A program made the translations under genes and the position numbers. A model generated the notes under the pieces. It was given only the letters and a program-made list of their open reading frames with translations, did not search any database and was not told the DNA's origin. A stretch of DNA of 64,000 bases from Paraburkholderia acidicola. GTDB lineage: Bacteria; Pseudomonadota; Gammaproteobacteria; Burkholderiales; Burkholderiaceae. The stretch is from the NCBI RefSeq assembly GCF_002362315.1, contig NZ_MTZV01000006.1:2418001-2482000 (forward strand). The letters run 5' to 3'. Of this stretch, positions 42,756-51,324 are shown piece after piece (within the stretch, counting starts at the first letter, position 1; each line of letters opens with the position of its first letter).

Positions 42756-43985
42756 ATGGGCTTACGTACTTCCAGACCGTTTGTTGCTGCTCTGCTTGCG
42801 ATGATCTGCGCTACCGGCGCAGCACCTGCCATTGCAGGCCCATCGACGAGAGTCGGATTCTGGGCCGGCGAAAATCCCACGCTCTGCGTGATTCCCGGCA
42901 GCGACCCGTTGTCGTGCCCGTCGCAAAAGCAGAACTTCACGCCGGATCTCTGGAAGCTCCTGAAGAAAGAGAATGGCTTCCTGAACCTCGCGGTCGTGTA
43001 CGGAGCGGATTTCGGCACCGTGGATGGAGTCACGCATCGGGATGACGGTTTGAACCTGATCAAGGAAGCTAACGCACAGGGCGTACCGATCAATGCGTGG
43101 ATCCTGCTGCCGCTCTCCGAAAATACGTTTGCGAACAAGCAGAATGCCCAGTATGAGAAAGCCGCTGTTGCGGCGTTGATCAAATGGGAGACTGACAATA
43201 ACCTGCAGATCAACGAGATTGCGCTGGATCTCGAGTTCCCGATTGGATGGAAGATCTTCACGGATGCATTGCACGGAAAGTATCCGGACATCAATGATCT
43301 GAAGACCCTGAACTTCAATCCGAAAGAGCAATGCGCGGCGGTCAAGACGTACGCAGAGGCGATTTCCTATGCGCATGACAATGGGGTGAAGATCGTCGGC
43401 TCTCCGTTGCCGTTCGTCCCGGCGGATCTGGACGCGGGCAACATGGCGCTGCAGGACATGTTGAATCTCGGCCCCGTGTTCCAGGGCGGCTACGACCAGT
43501 TGTTCATTCAGGCGTATCGCGCTCAGGGTCCTATCGACCTCGGGTCAGGCTTCGTTGCGGCGCAATACAAGAGCATGCAGAAATACTTCGGCGCGGCGGG
43601 GCAGGTGACGCTTGGCAACGCCGGCAAGCTGCAAGGCGGGTATTCCGACGTCAACAACATGGTTGCCGACGTGCGGATGCTGGCCGGACTCGGCGCGACC
43701 GATATTCCGATCTTCGATCTCGACGGATCGGTTGATGCGTACGGTCTCGACGGGATTCAGAAGATCTTCGATGCGGCGAAAAATCCGATGAGCGATGCAG
43801 AGCTTGCAAAAGCCACCCAGCCTTCGGTCCTCGGCAGCGCGGCGCTCGTCGCGTTCAAGGGGCTGCAGGGTGTCGCCTATAACCTGACACCTTATGCAAC
43901 CGCGCTTGGCGGACAGGTGCAGGTTCCGAATCCGTATCCGGACGGCTGTGACGCCGGCAAGATCGATCCGTTGAAGACGCAATAG
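42756..43985 (+). CDS. Secreted protein of unknown function next to the lipase operon
   Basis: This 409-residue protein has a signal peptide (1-27, ending PAIA) and no other membrane segment. Repeating strand-helix units with YGADFGTVDGVTH, VPINAWILLPLSE and NEIALDLEFPIGW look like a TIM barrel, where Asp/Glu at strand ends could be catalytic, as in glycoside hydrolases. Cys residues occur in TLCVIPGS, LSCPSQ, EQCAAV and DGCDAG, an even number that could pair. I recognise no family. It starts 69 bases after the foldase gene on the same strand without a visible terminator, so it may be co-expressed with the lipase. A polymer- or glycolipid-degrading role is only a guess. Confidence 0.7.
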   Translation: MGLRTSRPFVAALLAMICATGAAPAIAGPSTRVGFWAGENPTLCVIPGSDPLSCPSQKQNFTPDLWKLLKKENGFLNLAVVYGADFGTVDGVTHRDDGLNLIKEANAQGVPINAWILLPLSENTFANKQNAQYEKAAVAALIKWETDNNLQINEIALDLEFPIGWKIFTDALHGKYPDINDLKTLNFNPKEQCAAVKTYAEAISYAHDNGVKIVGSPLPFVPADLDAGNMALQDMLNLGPVFQGGYDQLFIQAYRAQGPIDLGSGFVAAQYKSMQKYFGAAGQVTLGNAGKLQGGYSDVNNMVADVRMLAGLGATDIPIFDLDGSVDAYGLDGIQKIFDAAKNPMSDAELAKATQPSVLGSAALVAFKGLQGVAYNLTPYATALGGQVQVPNPYPDGCDAGKIDPLKTQ

Positions 43986-44074
43986 CGCGCGGCACACTGG
44001 GGCGTCAGGGGCGCGCGTAAAATAGGGCCGGCTGGTGAGCCCACTACGCCGAGAGTCTGCACGCAGAGACGCCC

Positions 44075-45016
44075 TTGAAACGAAAGATGCCCGCGCTGAA
44101 CGCGCTCAAAGCCTTCGAGGTTGCCGGACACACCGGCAGCTTCACGCGCGCCGCCGAACAGCTGAACGTTACGCAGAGCGCGGTCAGCCGGCAGGTGAGG
44201 CAGCTGGAGGAGCAGCTCGGCGAAGCGTTGCTGCAGCGGCACCATCACCGGCTCGAACTGACGGCGGCGGGCCGCGTGTTGTTGCAGGCGCTGCAGCAAT
44301 CGTTCGACAAGATCGAGCTGACGGTGCGCAGCATTCAGGAGAAAACCCACCTCAACCGCCTGCGCATCAATGCACCGCCTACCTTCGCGAGCCGCTGGCT
44401 GATGCCGCGGCTCGGCCGTCTGCGCGACGAGCACCCCGAACTGGAACTGAGCCTGTCGACGCGCGTCGAGGACAATCTCGCTGAATCGGCCGTGCTCGAT
44501 TGCGCGATCCGTTTCGGTAACGGCGAATGGGAAGGGCTGGACCAGCAGTTGCTGATGAACGAGCGGCATATCGCGGTGTGCGCGCCCGCGCTGCTGGCGC
44601 GGCAGCCTGCGCAACAGCCGATCGATCTGAACCAGTTCACGCTGCTACACGTCCTTGCCAGCGACGACCAGCGCTATCAGACCTGGCAGCACTGGCTGAA
44701 CGCAGCCGGAATTGCGGGCGTCGATACGACGGGCGGTTATGAGTTCGATCTGCTCGATCTGGCGATTCGCGCGGCGATCGACGGGTTGGGTATTACGATT
44801 GCCGACCGTCACATGATCGCGCGCGAACTGGCGAGCGGCCAGCTGGTGCCGGTGTTGAACGTGCATGTGGACGGTCATCAGTCGTACTGGTTCGTCACGC
44901 GCCCCGAGCAGGGCGATCTGCCGCAACTCACGCTGTTTCGCGACTGGCTGCGGCAGGAGGTATGGCTGGCGGCGCGTGTGCTGGATAGTTCGTCGGGGGT
45001 GCCGCTGGTGCTGTGA
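44075..45016 (+). CDS. LysR family regulator, GcvA-like
   Basis: This 313-residue regulator has the GcvA-type opening MPALNALKAFEVAG, the helix-turn-helix SFTRAAEQLNVTQSAVSRQV, and an effector domain (TFASRWLMPRLGRLRDEHPE, DCAIRFGNGEWEGL) typical of the GcvA/AmpR branch. I chose TTG 44075 because the extra four residues match the usual start of GcvA proteins relative to the PALNAL motif; ATG 44087 is the alternative. It is not divergent from any gene: the upstream secreted-protein gene runs the same way, so its targets are unclear. The effector is unknown. Confidence 0.88.
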   Translation: MKRKMPALNALKAFEVAGHTGSFTRAAEQLNVTQSAVSRQVRQLEEQLGEALLQRHHHRLELTAAGRVLLQALQQSFDKIELTVRSIQEKTHLNRLRINAPPTFASRWLMPRLGRLRDEHPELELSLSTRVEDNLAESAVLDCAIRFGNGEWEGLDQQLLMNERHIAVCAPALLARQPAQQPIDLNQFTLLHVLASDDQRYQTWQHWLNAAGIAGVDTTGGYEFDLLDLAIRAAIDGLGITIADRHMIARELASGQLVPVLNVHVDGHQSYWFVTRPEQGDLPQLTLFRDWLRQEVWLAARVLDSSSGVPLVL

Positions 45017-45069
45017 GAGGGCGCCAGACGGGTGCGGCGCAGGTATGAAGTCCCGCCGTGCGGTGGTGC

Positions 45070-45417
45070 TTACGGCTTGGCAATCCGCCTTAGCAGATCA
45101 AGCAGCGTCGCCGCAGGAAACGGCTTCCGCAGAAACCCGCTGATCGCGACCGTCGGCGGCGATCCTACCGCCGATGTCAACACAACCGGCACATCGGCAA
45201 GTTGCGGCACGGCTTTCAGTGCGTCGATGAGCGCAATGCCGTCCATGCCCGGCATCATCCAGTCCGAGACGACAATATCGGGGCGTTCCGCGCACGCCGA
45301 GCGGATGGCCAGCATGCCGTCTGCCGCCGTCCGCACACGATAGCCATGCCCTTTCAGCAGTGTTTCCAGTGCACGCAGCAGGTTGAGGTCGTCTTCGACC
45401 AGCAGTATCGTTGTCAT
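45070..45417 (-). CDS. Single-domain response regulator (CheY-like receiver)
   Basis: This 115-residue protein is a stand-alone receiver domain. The acidic pocket is D9/D10, the phosphorylation site is D52 in VVSDWMMPGMDG, the switch Thr is T81 in VVLTSA, and the conserved Lys is K98 in FLRKPF. No output domain follows, so it acts through partners or as a phosphate relay. AGGA precedes its ATG on the minus strand. No histidine kinase is adjacent. The nearest signalling gene is the diguanylate cyclase at 45935-47518, separated by an LprI-like gene on the other strand. Confidence 0.9.
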   Translation of the reverse strand: MTTILLVEDDLNLLRALETLLKGHGYRVRTAADGMLAIRSACAERPDIVVSDWMMPGMDGIALIDALKAVPQLADVPVVLTSAVGSPPTVAISGFLRKPFPAATLLDLLRRIAKP

Positions 45418-45521
45418 GACTATCCTAGAGCTTGCTTGCCCGGTAGCAATGCATGTTCCAGAGGCGCCGCGCGGGTTCGATTCATGTGGCGATTCCCCTG
45501 TTTTCTCACTAGCGAGGTCTC

Positions 45522-45878
45522 ATGCGTTCATTCCGTCGTACCGTCTATATGGCGTGCGCCGCCTGCTTCGCGATGTCAGCCGGCATGGCGCAGGCCGCGA
45601 GTTTCGATTGCGCGCAGGCACAGCAGCCCGATGAGCGCGCGATATGCGCGTCCCGTCAGTTAAGCGAAATGGATGTAGAAATGGCGGTGCGCTATGAGAT
45701 GCTTACCGGGCTCGTCGCGATGGGCACCCGTGGCGACATGCAGGAAGCGCAGCATGACTGGTTGCAGAACCGGGCCCACTGCGGGGCGTCGCGCTCGTGT
45801 CTGACGTCGATGTACCGTGCGCGTATCAATGTGCTGAAGGCGCAGTACCAGCAGCTAAAAAGCCGCGGACCGTTCTGA
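45522..45878 (+). CDS. LprI/DUF1311-like secreted protein
   Basis: This 118-residue protein has a signal peptide (ending MAQAA) and the Cys-rich helical domain of the DUF1311/LprI family. FDCAQAQQPDERAICASRQL begins the domain and HDWLQNRAHCGASRSCLTSM closes it, giving four conserved Cys expected to form two disulphides. LprI of Mycobacterium inhibits lysozyme, but most family members are uncharacterised. GAGG lies 6 bases before ATG 45522. It is divergent from the response regulator and convergent with the diguanylate cyclase. Confidence 0.82.
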   Translation: MRSFRRTVYMACAACFAMSAGMAQAASFDCAQAQQPDERAICASRQLSEMDVEMAVRYEMLTGLVAMGTRGDMQEAQHDWLQNRAHCGASRSCLTSMYRARINVLKAQYQQLKSRGPF

Positions 45879-45934
45879 CAAGGTACGCGGTATGCGGGGA
45901 GTGGAAGACGGATAAAGCGGCCGTCGAGCCGCAT

Positions 45935-47518
45935 TCAGGACGACGCGCCGTGCGTGGTTTCGTTTTCCGGACGAACGAACGACATCACCTGGTTGCGTCC
46001 CGCGGCTTTCGCCGCATAGAGCTGCTCGTCGGCGGCGGCCAGCAGTTCGAGCGCCGTGCCGCCGTTCGACGGCACGCAACTCGCGCTGCCGATGCTGACC
46101 GTCACCGCTTCCTGTGTGCCCGGTGCATGCGTGAAACGCAGCGACTCGACTGTCCGGCGGATTTTCTCGGCTAGTCTGGCCGCGCCCGCCGCCGGCGTGC
46201 CGGGCAGTATCACCGCGAATTCCTCGCCGCCGTAGCGCGCGACGACATCAATTGAACGGCGTACGGTGGACGCGACGCAATCCGCAACGGCTGCGATGAC
46301 TTCGTCGCCGGCCGCGTGACCGTGTGTATCGTTGAACCGCTTGAAGTAATCGATATCGATGAAGAGCGCCGACAGCGGCTCGCCGTTGCGGCGCGAATGC
46401 AGCCATGCTTCGTCGAGCCGCTGGTCGAGTGTGCGGCGATTCGCGAGACCGGTGAGCGGATCGGTGGCCGCGAGCCGCAGCAGTTCGCCCTCGGCGAGTA
46501 TCTTGTCGCGCACCGCGAACGCCAGCAGCCACGATACCCCGATGACGACCATGGCCAGCGCGAACGTCAGCACCGCGGCGATTGCACTGCGCTTGCGCCA
46601 GCTGGCGAGTATGTCGTCGATGGCGGGTGCGACCACGGCCAGCAGCGGGGTGCCGGGTACGCGTGCATAGGTGTACATGCGCGTCACGCCGTCGATGGCG
46701 GAGACCGTCACAAACGACCCCGCCGAGGAGTGCCCGGCGATATACGCGAAGACCGGCGAACGCACGATGCTGGTCCCGATCTCGTTCGACGTGAGTGGCT
46801 TGCGGGCAAGCAGTGTGCCGTCGTCGAGTGAAATGAACACCGAACCCGACGGGCCTGTGTTGATCTTGTCGAGCAGGTGCTGGAAGTACTCGATGCGGAT
46901 GGCAAGCAGCGCGACGCCGGCGAACTGACCGGCGGGCGCATCGATGCGTCGTGTCAGGCCGATCGACAGCTTGTGATCGCGCAGCCGCGAGCGAAACGGA
47001 TGCGAGATGAATAAGCCGACCGACGCACCGCGTTGATGAACGAGGAAGTAATCGCGATCGCCGAGTCCGATCAACGGGTTGATCTCGCCGCTTTGTTCGG
47101 CCTTGACCTTGCCGTCGGTGCCGAGAATGTAGGCGCCGCCGAGGTAGCCGGCATCGGTCGCGCGATCGAACAGAACGGCTTGCCGAAGGCCAGGCGAGAG
47201 CTGCCAGGTCAACGGCCGTTGCGCGCCGTCGACCATCGCACGCAGCGAGAGATTGTAGATTTCGATGTTTCTTTCGAGGTCGCTGCCGATAATCGCGACG
47301 AGGCTTTGCGACGTTTCGTGCGCATGGGTCAACGCATCGGCACGCCCCGCGTACAGCGAGACGAAGGTCAGGCCGGCCATCGCCACGGCGACGGCTGTAC
47401 CGGCGATTCCCGCGACAAACGGGTGATTGCCGACCGCCCGCGCAAGCGCAGCCTCCCACGCGAGCGTTCTCTTGCGCAGACGCTGGTGCAATGGGAAAAC
47501 CGGTTTGAGTACGGACAT
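45935..47518 (-). CDS. Diguanylate cyclase with periplasmic Cache-type sensor
   Basis: This 527-residue protein has an N-terminal membrane helix (FVAGIAGTAVAVAMAGLTFV) and a periplasmic domain of about 230 residues that looks like a double Cache/PDC sensor (DLERNIEIYNLSLRAMVDGA, GDRDYFLVHQR, SHPFRSRLRDHKLSIGLTRR). A second helix (VLTFALAMVVIGVSWLLAF) leads to a GGDEF domain with active site RYGGEEF and the I-site RSID five residues before it. It should make cyclic di-GMP in response to a small periplasmic ligand. It differs from the cyclase at 15362-16906, which has a polytopic membrane sensor. Confidence 0.92.
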   Translation of the reverse strand: MSVLKPVFPLHQRLRKRTLAWEAALARAVGNHPFVAGIAGTAVAVAMAGLTFVSLYAGRADALTHAHETSQSLVAIIGSDLERNIEIYNLSLRAMVDGAQRPLTWQLSPGLRQAVLFDRATDAGYLGGAYILGTDGKVKAEQSGEINPLIGLGDRDYFLVHQRGASVGLFISHPFRSRLRDHKLSIGLTRRIDAPAGQFAGVALLAIRIEYFQHLLDKINTGPSGSVFISLDDGTLLARKPLTSNEIGTSIVRSPVFAYIAGHSSAGSFVTVSAIDGVTRMYTYARVPGTPLLAVVAPAIDDILASWRKRSAIAAVLTFALAMVVIGVSWLLAFAVRDKILAEGELLRLAATDPLTGLANRRTLDQRLDEAWLHSRRNGEPLSALFIDIDYFKRFNDTHGHAAGDEVIAAVADCVASTVRRSIDVVARYGGEEFAVILPGTPAAGAARLAEKIRRTVESLRFTHAPGTQEAVTVSIGSASCVPSNGGTALELLAAADEQLYAAKAAGRNQVMSFVRPENETTHGASS

Positions 47519-47650
47519 GTCCCCTCTATCGTCTCGTCTGGACCGTTGTTATTTATGCGGTGCTGCCCCTGTTACCCCTGCTGCTCCCGATTGTGATCCT
47601 AGCCGAAGGGCGCGGGTAGGCGCAATGCGTGGGCGAGCCGATGGGCGGGA

Positions 47651-48439
47651 CTAGCTCGCGGGCGTTGCGGCGAAGAAACCGAGGTATCCGTAGGCGCGTG
47701 TGGTGGCCGGCGGCGCCGCCAGCGCACCGACCGATGTCAGCGTTTCGACAGTTTCGTGGCGGTTGGAGATGAGGTTCCACGGCGTGGCGTGTGTATGGCG
47801 GTGGTCGTGCGCTTTGTCGTGCATGCCGTCGGGAATGGCATCGAGTGCGGCAAGCAGCACGTCAGATTCGGGTGCATATGTGACGAAGCCTTCGTTCGCC
47901 AGCGCGGCATGCTCCACGCCGAGTGCCGCGCACAGCTGCGCCTTGATCGACACATCGCGCGCACTGGCGGCGCGGGCCTGATCGATCGATGCCTGGACCT
48001 CGCTATCGATGAGCTGTCCGTGCCGGATCATCGGCGTGCCTTGCCATGCGTCGGGAGGGCATCCCTTGTTTGCTGGTGCGAGCACGACGAACGGATTGAT
48101 TTCGGCGGGATAGATGCGGCACACGAGCGGTCGCTCGTGATAGATGCCGCAGCGCATGTCGGCGCCAAGATTCGGGCAGGCGCCGTCGAACGTAGCGACC
48201 AGCAGCACGGCGATCCGCACTGGCAGCGTGCCGCTCGCAGCGGGAAACGAACGGGCTCGCCGGTACTGCGCCTCGCGATTCTCCGCAGCGGGTTCGACGG
48301 GCCACGGTATTGCTTCGCACATCAACTCGACGCGGCCGCCGCGTTGCAGCCAGGCGCGGGCTTCGTCGACGGTTAGCGCAAGCCGCAGCCCGTGACAGCA
48401 TTTGCCGCACATCGTGCAGTCGAAATCGAGGTCGTTCAT
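47651..48439 (-). CDS. YkgJ family cysteine cluster protein
   Basis: This 262-residue protein opens with the YkgJ-type metal-binding cluster FDCTMCGKCCHGLRLAL (C-x2-C-x2-CC). Further conserved Cys lie in GACPNLGADMRCGIYHERPL and VCRIYPAEIN, which is the standard second half of the zinc/iron cluster. The C-terminal 120 residues are less conserved. The family binds metal and may be a redox or Fe-S protein; no reaction is established. It is divergent from the amino-acid binding protein gene, with about 217 bases between the starts in which I see no clear operator. Confidence 0.85.
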   Translation of the reverse strand: MNDLDFDCTMCGKCCHGLRLALTVDEARAWLQRGGRVELMCEAIPWPVEPAAENREAQYRRARSFPAASGTLPVRIAVLLVATFDGACPNLGADMRCGIYHERPLVCRIYPAEINPFVVLAPANKGCPPDAWQGTPMIRHGQLIDSEVQASIDQARAASARDVSIKAQLCAALGVEHAALANEGFVTYAPESDVLLAALDAIPDGMHDKAHDHRHTHATPWNLISNRHETVETLTSVGALAAPPATTRAYGYLGFFAATPAS

Positions 48440-48656
48440 TGGGGGTTGTTTCCGTTCTTATGGCGCCTGGCGCTCGCCATCAGACCACTCGGGTAGAAAA
48501 TGGTCAACTGCGGCTTACCTGTGGATTGCAGCGCAGATCTTATACGGAGGATTTATTGGCTTCGCACGCCGATCGCCGATAATGCAGCGGCATCGTCGTG
48601 CGCGGGGTCGCACGTGGTGTTTCAACTGTCTGTCACTGAACATTTGCGAGCATTGG

Positions 48657-49436
48657 ATGAAAAGAATAGGGAAGGTATTGCTGGGTGTGCTGCTGGTCGT
48701 TTCGAGCGGCGCGTATGCGAAAGACTGGTCGACGATCCGTTTCGGTGTCGACGCCAGTTATCCGCCGTTCGAATCGAAGGCCGCCGACGGCAAACTGGTC
48801 GGTTTCGACATCGATGTTGGCAATGAACTGTGCCGGCGTCTGAACGCGAAATGCGTGTGGGTCGAGAATGCCTTTGACGGCATGATTCCCGGCCTCAAGG
48901 CGCGCAAATTCGACGGCGTGCTGTCGACCCTGTCGATGACACCCGCACGCGTCAAACAGATCGCGTTCTCATCGAAGATCTTCCATGTGCCGACGCGTCT
49001 TGTTGCAAAGAAAGGCTCGAACATCGAGCCGACTGCCGCGTCGCTCGCGGGTAAATCAGTCGGTGTCGAGCAGGGCTCGATGCAGGAGACTTACGCGAAG
49101 ACACACTGGGGCGCGCATGGTGTCAACGTCGTGTCGTATGCGGACCAGGACCAGGTGTACGTGGACCTGCTGGCGGGGCGACTCGATGCGTCGTTGCAGA
49201 ATGCCGTGCAGGCCGAGCGCGGTTTTCTCAATACGTCGCGCGGCGCGCCTTATGCGTTTGCCGGACCGGTACTCGATGACAGCGCGATTTTCGGTCCGGG
49301 CACAGGGATCGGTCTGCGCAAGGAAGATACCGACCTGAAGGAGAAACTCGATGCAGCGATTGCCGCGATGATCAAGGACGGAACGTACAAGCGCATCGCG
49401 GACAGGTATTTCGACTTCGACGTGTACGGCGGCTGA
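48657..49436 (+). CDS. Periplasmic amino-acid ABC transporter substrate-binding protein, orphan
   Basis: This 259-residue protein has a signal peptide (MKRIGKVLLGVLLVVSSGAYA) and the type 3 solute-binding fold of the HisJ/ArgT (lysine-arginine-ornithine/histidine) family. The ligand-pocket segments are VDASYPPFESKAADGKLVGF and FDGMIPGLKARKFDGVLSTL, a typical Cys pair is LCRRLNAKC, and GPGTGIGLRKED is in the second lobe. It should bind a basic or polar amino acid. No permease or ATPase gene is nearby, so it must use a transporter encoded elsewhere. Its stop directly abuts the stop of the convergent cyanase gene. Confidence 0.9.
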   Translation: MKRIGKVLLGVLLVVSSGAYAKDWSTIRFGVDASYPPFESKAADGKLVGFDIDVGNELCRRLNAKCVWVENAFDGMIPGLKARKFDGVLSTLSMTPARVKQIAFSSKIFHVPTRLVAKKGSNIEPTAASLAGKSVGVEQGSMQETYAKTHWGAHGVNVVSYADQDQVYVDLLAGRLDASLQNAVQAERGFLNTSRGAPYAFAGPVLDDSAIFGPGTGIGLRKEDTDLKEKLDAAIAAMIKDGTYKRIADRYFDFDVYGG

Positions 49437-49898
49437 TCAGTAGGTCTTGTACGGCAGGAACTTGCCGGACAGCACCACCTTGACACGATCGCCTTTGGGA
49501 TCGGCTTCGCGTTGAATGTCCATCGAGAAATCGATGGCGCTCATGATGCCGTCGCCGAATTCCTCGTGAATCAGTTCCTTGATGGTCGTGCCGTAAACAT
49601 TGACGATCTCGTACCAGCGATAGATCAGCGGATCGGTCGGCACGGCGTTCGGCAACGAACCCTTGTACGGCACGATCTGCAACCACGCGACCGCTTCGTC
49701 CGACAGGCCGAATATTTCGCCGGCGGTTTCGGCCTGACTGCGGGTGAAGGTCATCTGGCCGAGACACGCGGCGGTCGTCCACTCCTTGCTCTGGCCGATC
49801 CGCTCTGCGACGTCGCCCCACTTCAACCCCCTGGCGACCTTGGCGGAAACGATCATCCGGGTGACTTCGTCGCGGCTCGATATCATGTTGTGCTCCAT
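49437..49898 (-). CDS. cynS: Cyanate hydratase (cyanase)
   Basis: This 153-residue enzyme is cyanase, which converts cyanate and bicarbonate to ammonia and carbon dioxide. The N-terminal helix-turn-helix-like domain (AERIGQSKEWTTAACLGQM) is followed by the C-terminal catalytic strand region. The active-site Arg and Glu are in YRWYEIVNVYGTT, and the Ser is in FGDGIMSAIDFSMDI. The start may be ATG 49898 or ATG 49886 (MISSRDEV); the shorter form is closer to the E. coli length of 156. No carbonic anhydrase (CynT) or CynR gene is adjacent, unlike the E. coli cyn operon, so regulation is likely different. Confidence 0.95.
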   Translation of the reverse strand: MEHNMISSRDEVTRMIVSAKVARGLKWGDVAERIGQSKEWTTAACLGQMTFTRSQAETAGEIFGLSDEAVAWLQIVPYKGSLPNAVPTDPLIYRWYEIVNVYGTTIKELIHEEFGDGIMSAIDFSMDIQREADPKGDRVKVVLSGKFLPYKTY

Positions 49899-50353
49899 AG
49901 AAAGAAGTGAAAAAGCGGCGATGCGGACCGTTCAAAGCTTCGCATTGACGCGTTTTCGAGGCAAGGTCGGAAAAAATTCAGGATTTCTGCTCAATATGTA
50001 ACTGACAGCACTGGGGCGCTCCCGGGCTTCGAGGGTTTGCATCGAAGGCCGCCATACAAGGGTTTGCGCCCAGTGTGAGGGGAAATGCGGCGAACCGAAA
50101 GCATCCCCCTGACGCCTTTCCGGGTATGTCCCGGCCCGACCGTTTTGGTTTATTCGGGTCCATCAGGAGTATCCTTCGCGGACATCTTACTGATGCGTTA
50201 CACCGACTGACCGCAGATCGCACGCGCGACGCCCTGTCACGAAGATTCTTACCGTGGGTTACACCCGGCAGGATTCCGTAACGTCAACGACACATTCGTA
50301 ACCCGACGCGTAGTCCGATGCGATAGTCTTCACACCTGATTTTTCGAGCGGCG
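49899..50353. other. Intergenic region upstream of cynS and the acyltransferase gene
   Basis: This 455-base gap separates divergent genes and should hold both promoters. It contains a nested inverted repeat at 50009-50075. Apart from this I see no clear gene; short frames across it show no signal, domain or ribosome binding site. Confidence 0.45.
50009..50075. repeat. Nested inverted repeat
   Basis: The outer arms CACTGGGGCGC (50009-50019) and GCGCCCAGTG (50066-50075) pair with one bulged G. Inside, CTTCGA (50027-50032) pairs with TCGAAG (50042-50047). GGGTTTGC occurs twice within the element (50033-50040 and 50060-50067). It could be a structured leader or a regulator site about 110 bases upstream of cynS. 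Confidence 0.45.
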
Positions 50354-51316
50354 ATGTTCCTGCAGGAGTATCGGCCGATCGGGCAACGCGTAGCCTGCTT
50401 CGCCCTGGTGTTTTTCGGCCCTTTACAAGCAGGATGCCCTTTGGACAAATTAGGTCTGTTCCCCATCATTGCGCTGTTGCGCGTGCTCTCCGTATTGCCG
50501 TATTCGTTTGTCGCGCGCTTTGGTAGCGCACTCGGCACGACGCTATACAGGCTTCCGAGCCGCCGCAAACACATCGTGCTGGTGAACCTGCGCCTGTGTT
50601 TCCCGACGAAGAGCGCGCTCGAACACGAACAACTGGGCCGGGCGCATTTCCAGCATGTGGTGCGCAGCTATCTCGAACGCGGCATACAGTGGTTTGGAAG
50701 CGCGAAGTCGATCGACAGGATTGTGCAGATCGAAAGCGAAATCGATCTCGACGACAAGAACGCACCGCCCACCATCTTCATGGGTTTTCACTTCGTCGGT
50801 ATCGAAGTGGGATGCATGCGTTATTCGACACACCTGCCGGTCGCATCGCTTTACACGCGCATGTCGAATGCGCCGATGTGCGATCTGGCCAGGCGACAAC
50901 GCGGCAGGTTTGGCGCGGAGATGATCGAGCGCGCGACGAGCGCGCGCAAGATCGTTGGTTTGCTGCGTTCGGGCAAGCCCGTCATGCTTGCCGCGGATAT
51001 GGACCAGGGTGTCGACAACTCGGTCTTCGTGCCGTTCTTCGGCGTAGAGGCCTGTACGCTCACGTCGATTTCGCGCCTCGCGAAACTCGGACGTGCGCGA
51101 GTCGTGCCGTTCGTGACTGAAGTGCTGCCGGATTTTCGCGGCTACAAGCTAACCATTTTCAAACCGCTCAGCGACTACCCCTCCAGCAGCGAAACCGTCG
51201 ATGCACGTCGCATGAACGAGTTTCTGGAAACGCAGATTCTCAGGTTTCCCGAGCAGTATTACTGGGTGCATCGGCGGTTCAAGCATCGGCCGGTGGGGAT
51301 GGCTGGGGTGTATTGA
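50354..51316 (+). CDS. LpxL/HtrB-like lysophospholipid/lipid A acyltransferase
   Basis: This 320-residue protein belongs to the lauroyl/myristoyl acyltransferase family that adds secondary acyl chains to lipid A. It has an N-terminal membrane segment (LGLFPIIALLRVLSVLPYSF), the catalytic HxxxxE-type motif in GFHFVGIEVG, ASLYTRMSNAPM, a later RSGKPVMLAADMDQG segment, and the C-terminal YYWVHRRFKHRP typical of LpxL. It acts at the cytoplasmic face of the inner membrane using acyl-ACP. The upstream part has a TGCAGGAG-like stretch inside the first codons, so a later start near the hydrophobic segment is possible. Confidence 0.85.
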   Translation: MFLQEYRPIGQRVACFALVFFGPLQAGCPLDKLGLFPIIALLRVLSVLPYSFVARFGSALGTTLYRLPSRRKHIVLVNLRLCFPTKSALEHEQLGRAHFQHVVRSYLERGIQWFGSAKSIDRIVQIESEIDLDDKNAPPTIFMGFHFVGIEVGCMRYSTHLPVASLYTRMSNAPMCDLARRQRGRFGAEMIERATSARKIVGLLRSGKPVMLAADMDQGVDNSVFVPFFGVEACTLTSISRLAKLGRARVVPFVTEVLPDFRGYKLTIFKPLSDYPSSSETVDARRMNEFLETQILRFPEQYYWVHRRFKHRPVGMAGVY

Positions 51317-51324
51317 GTGGAGAA

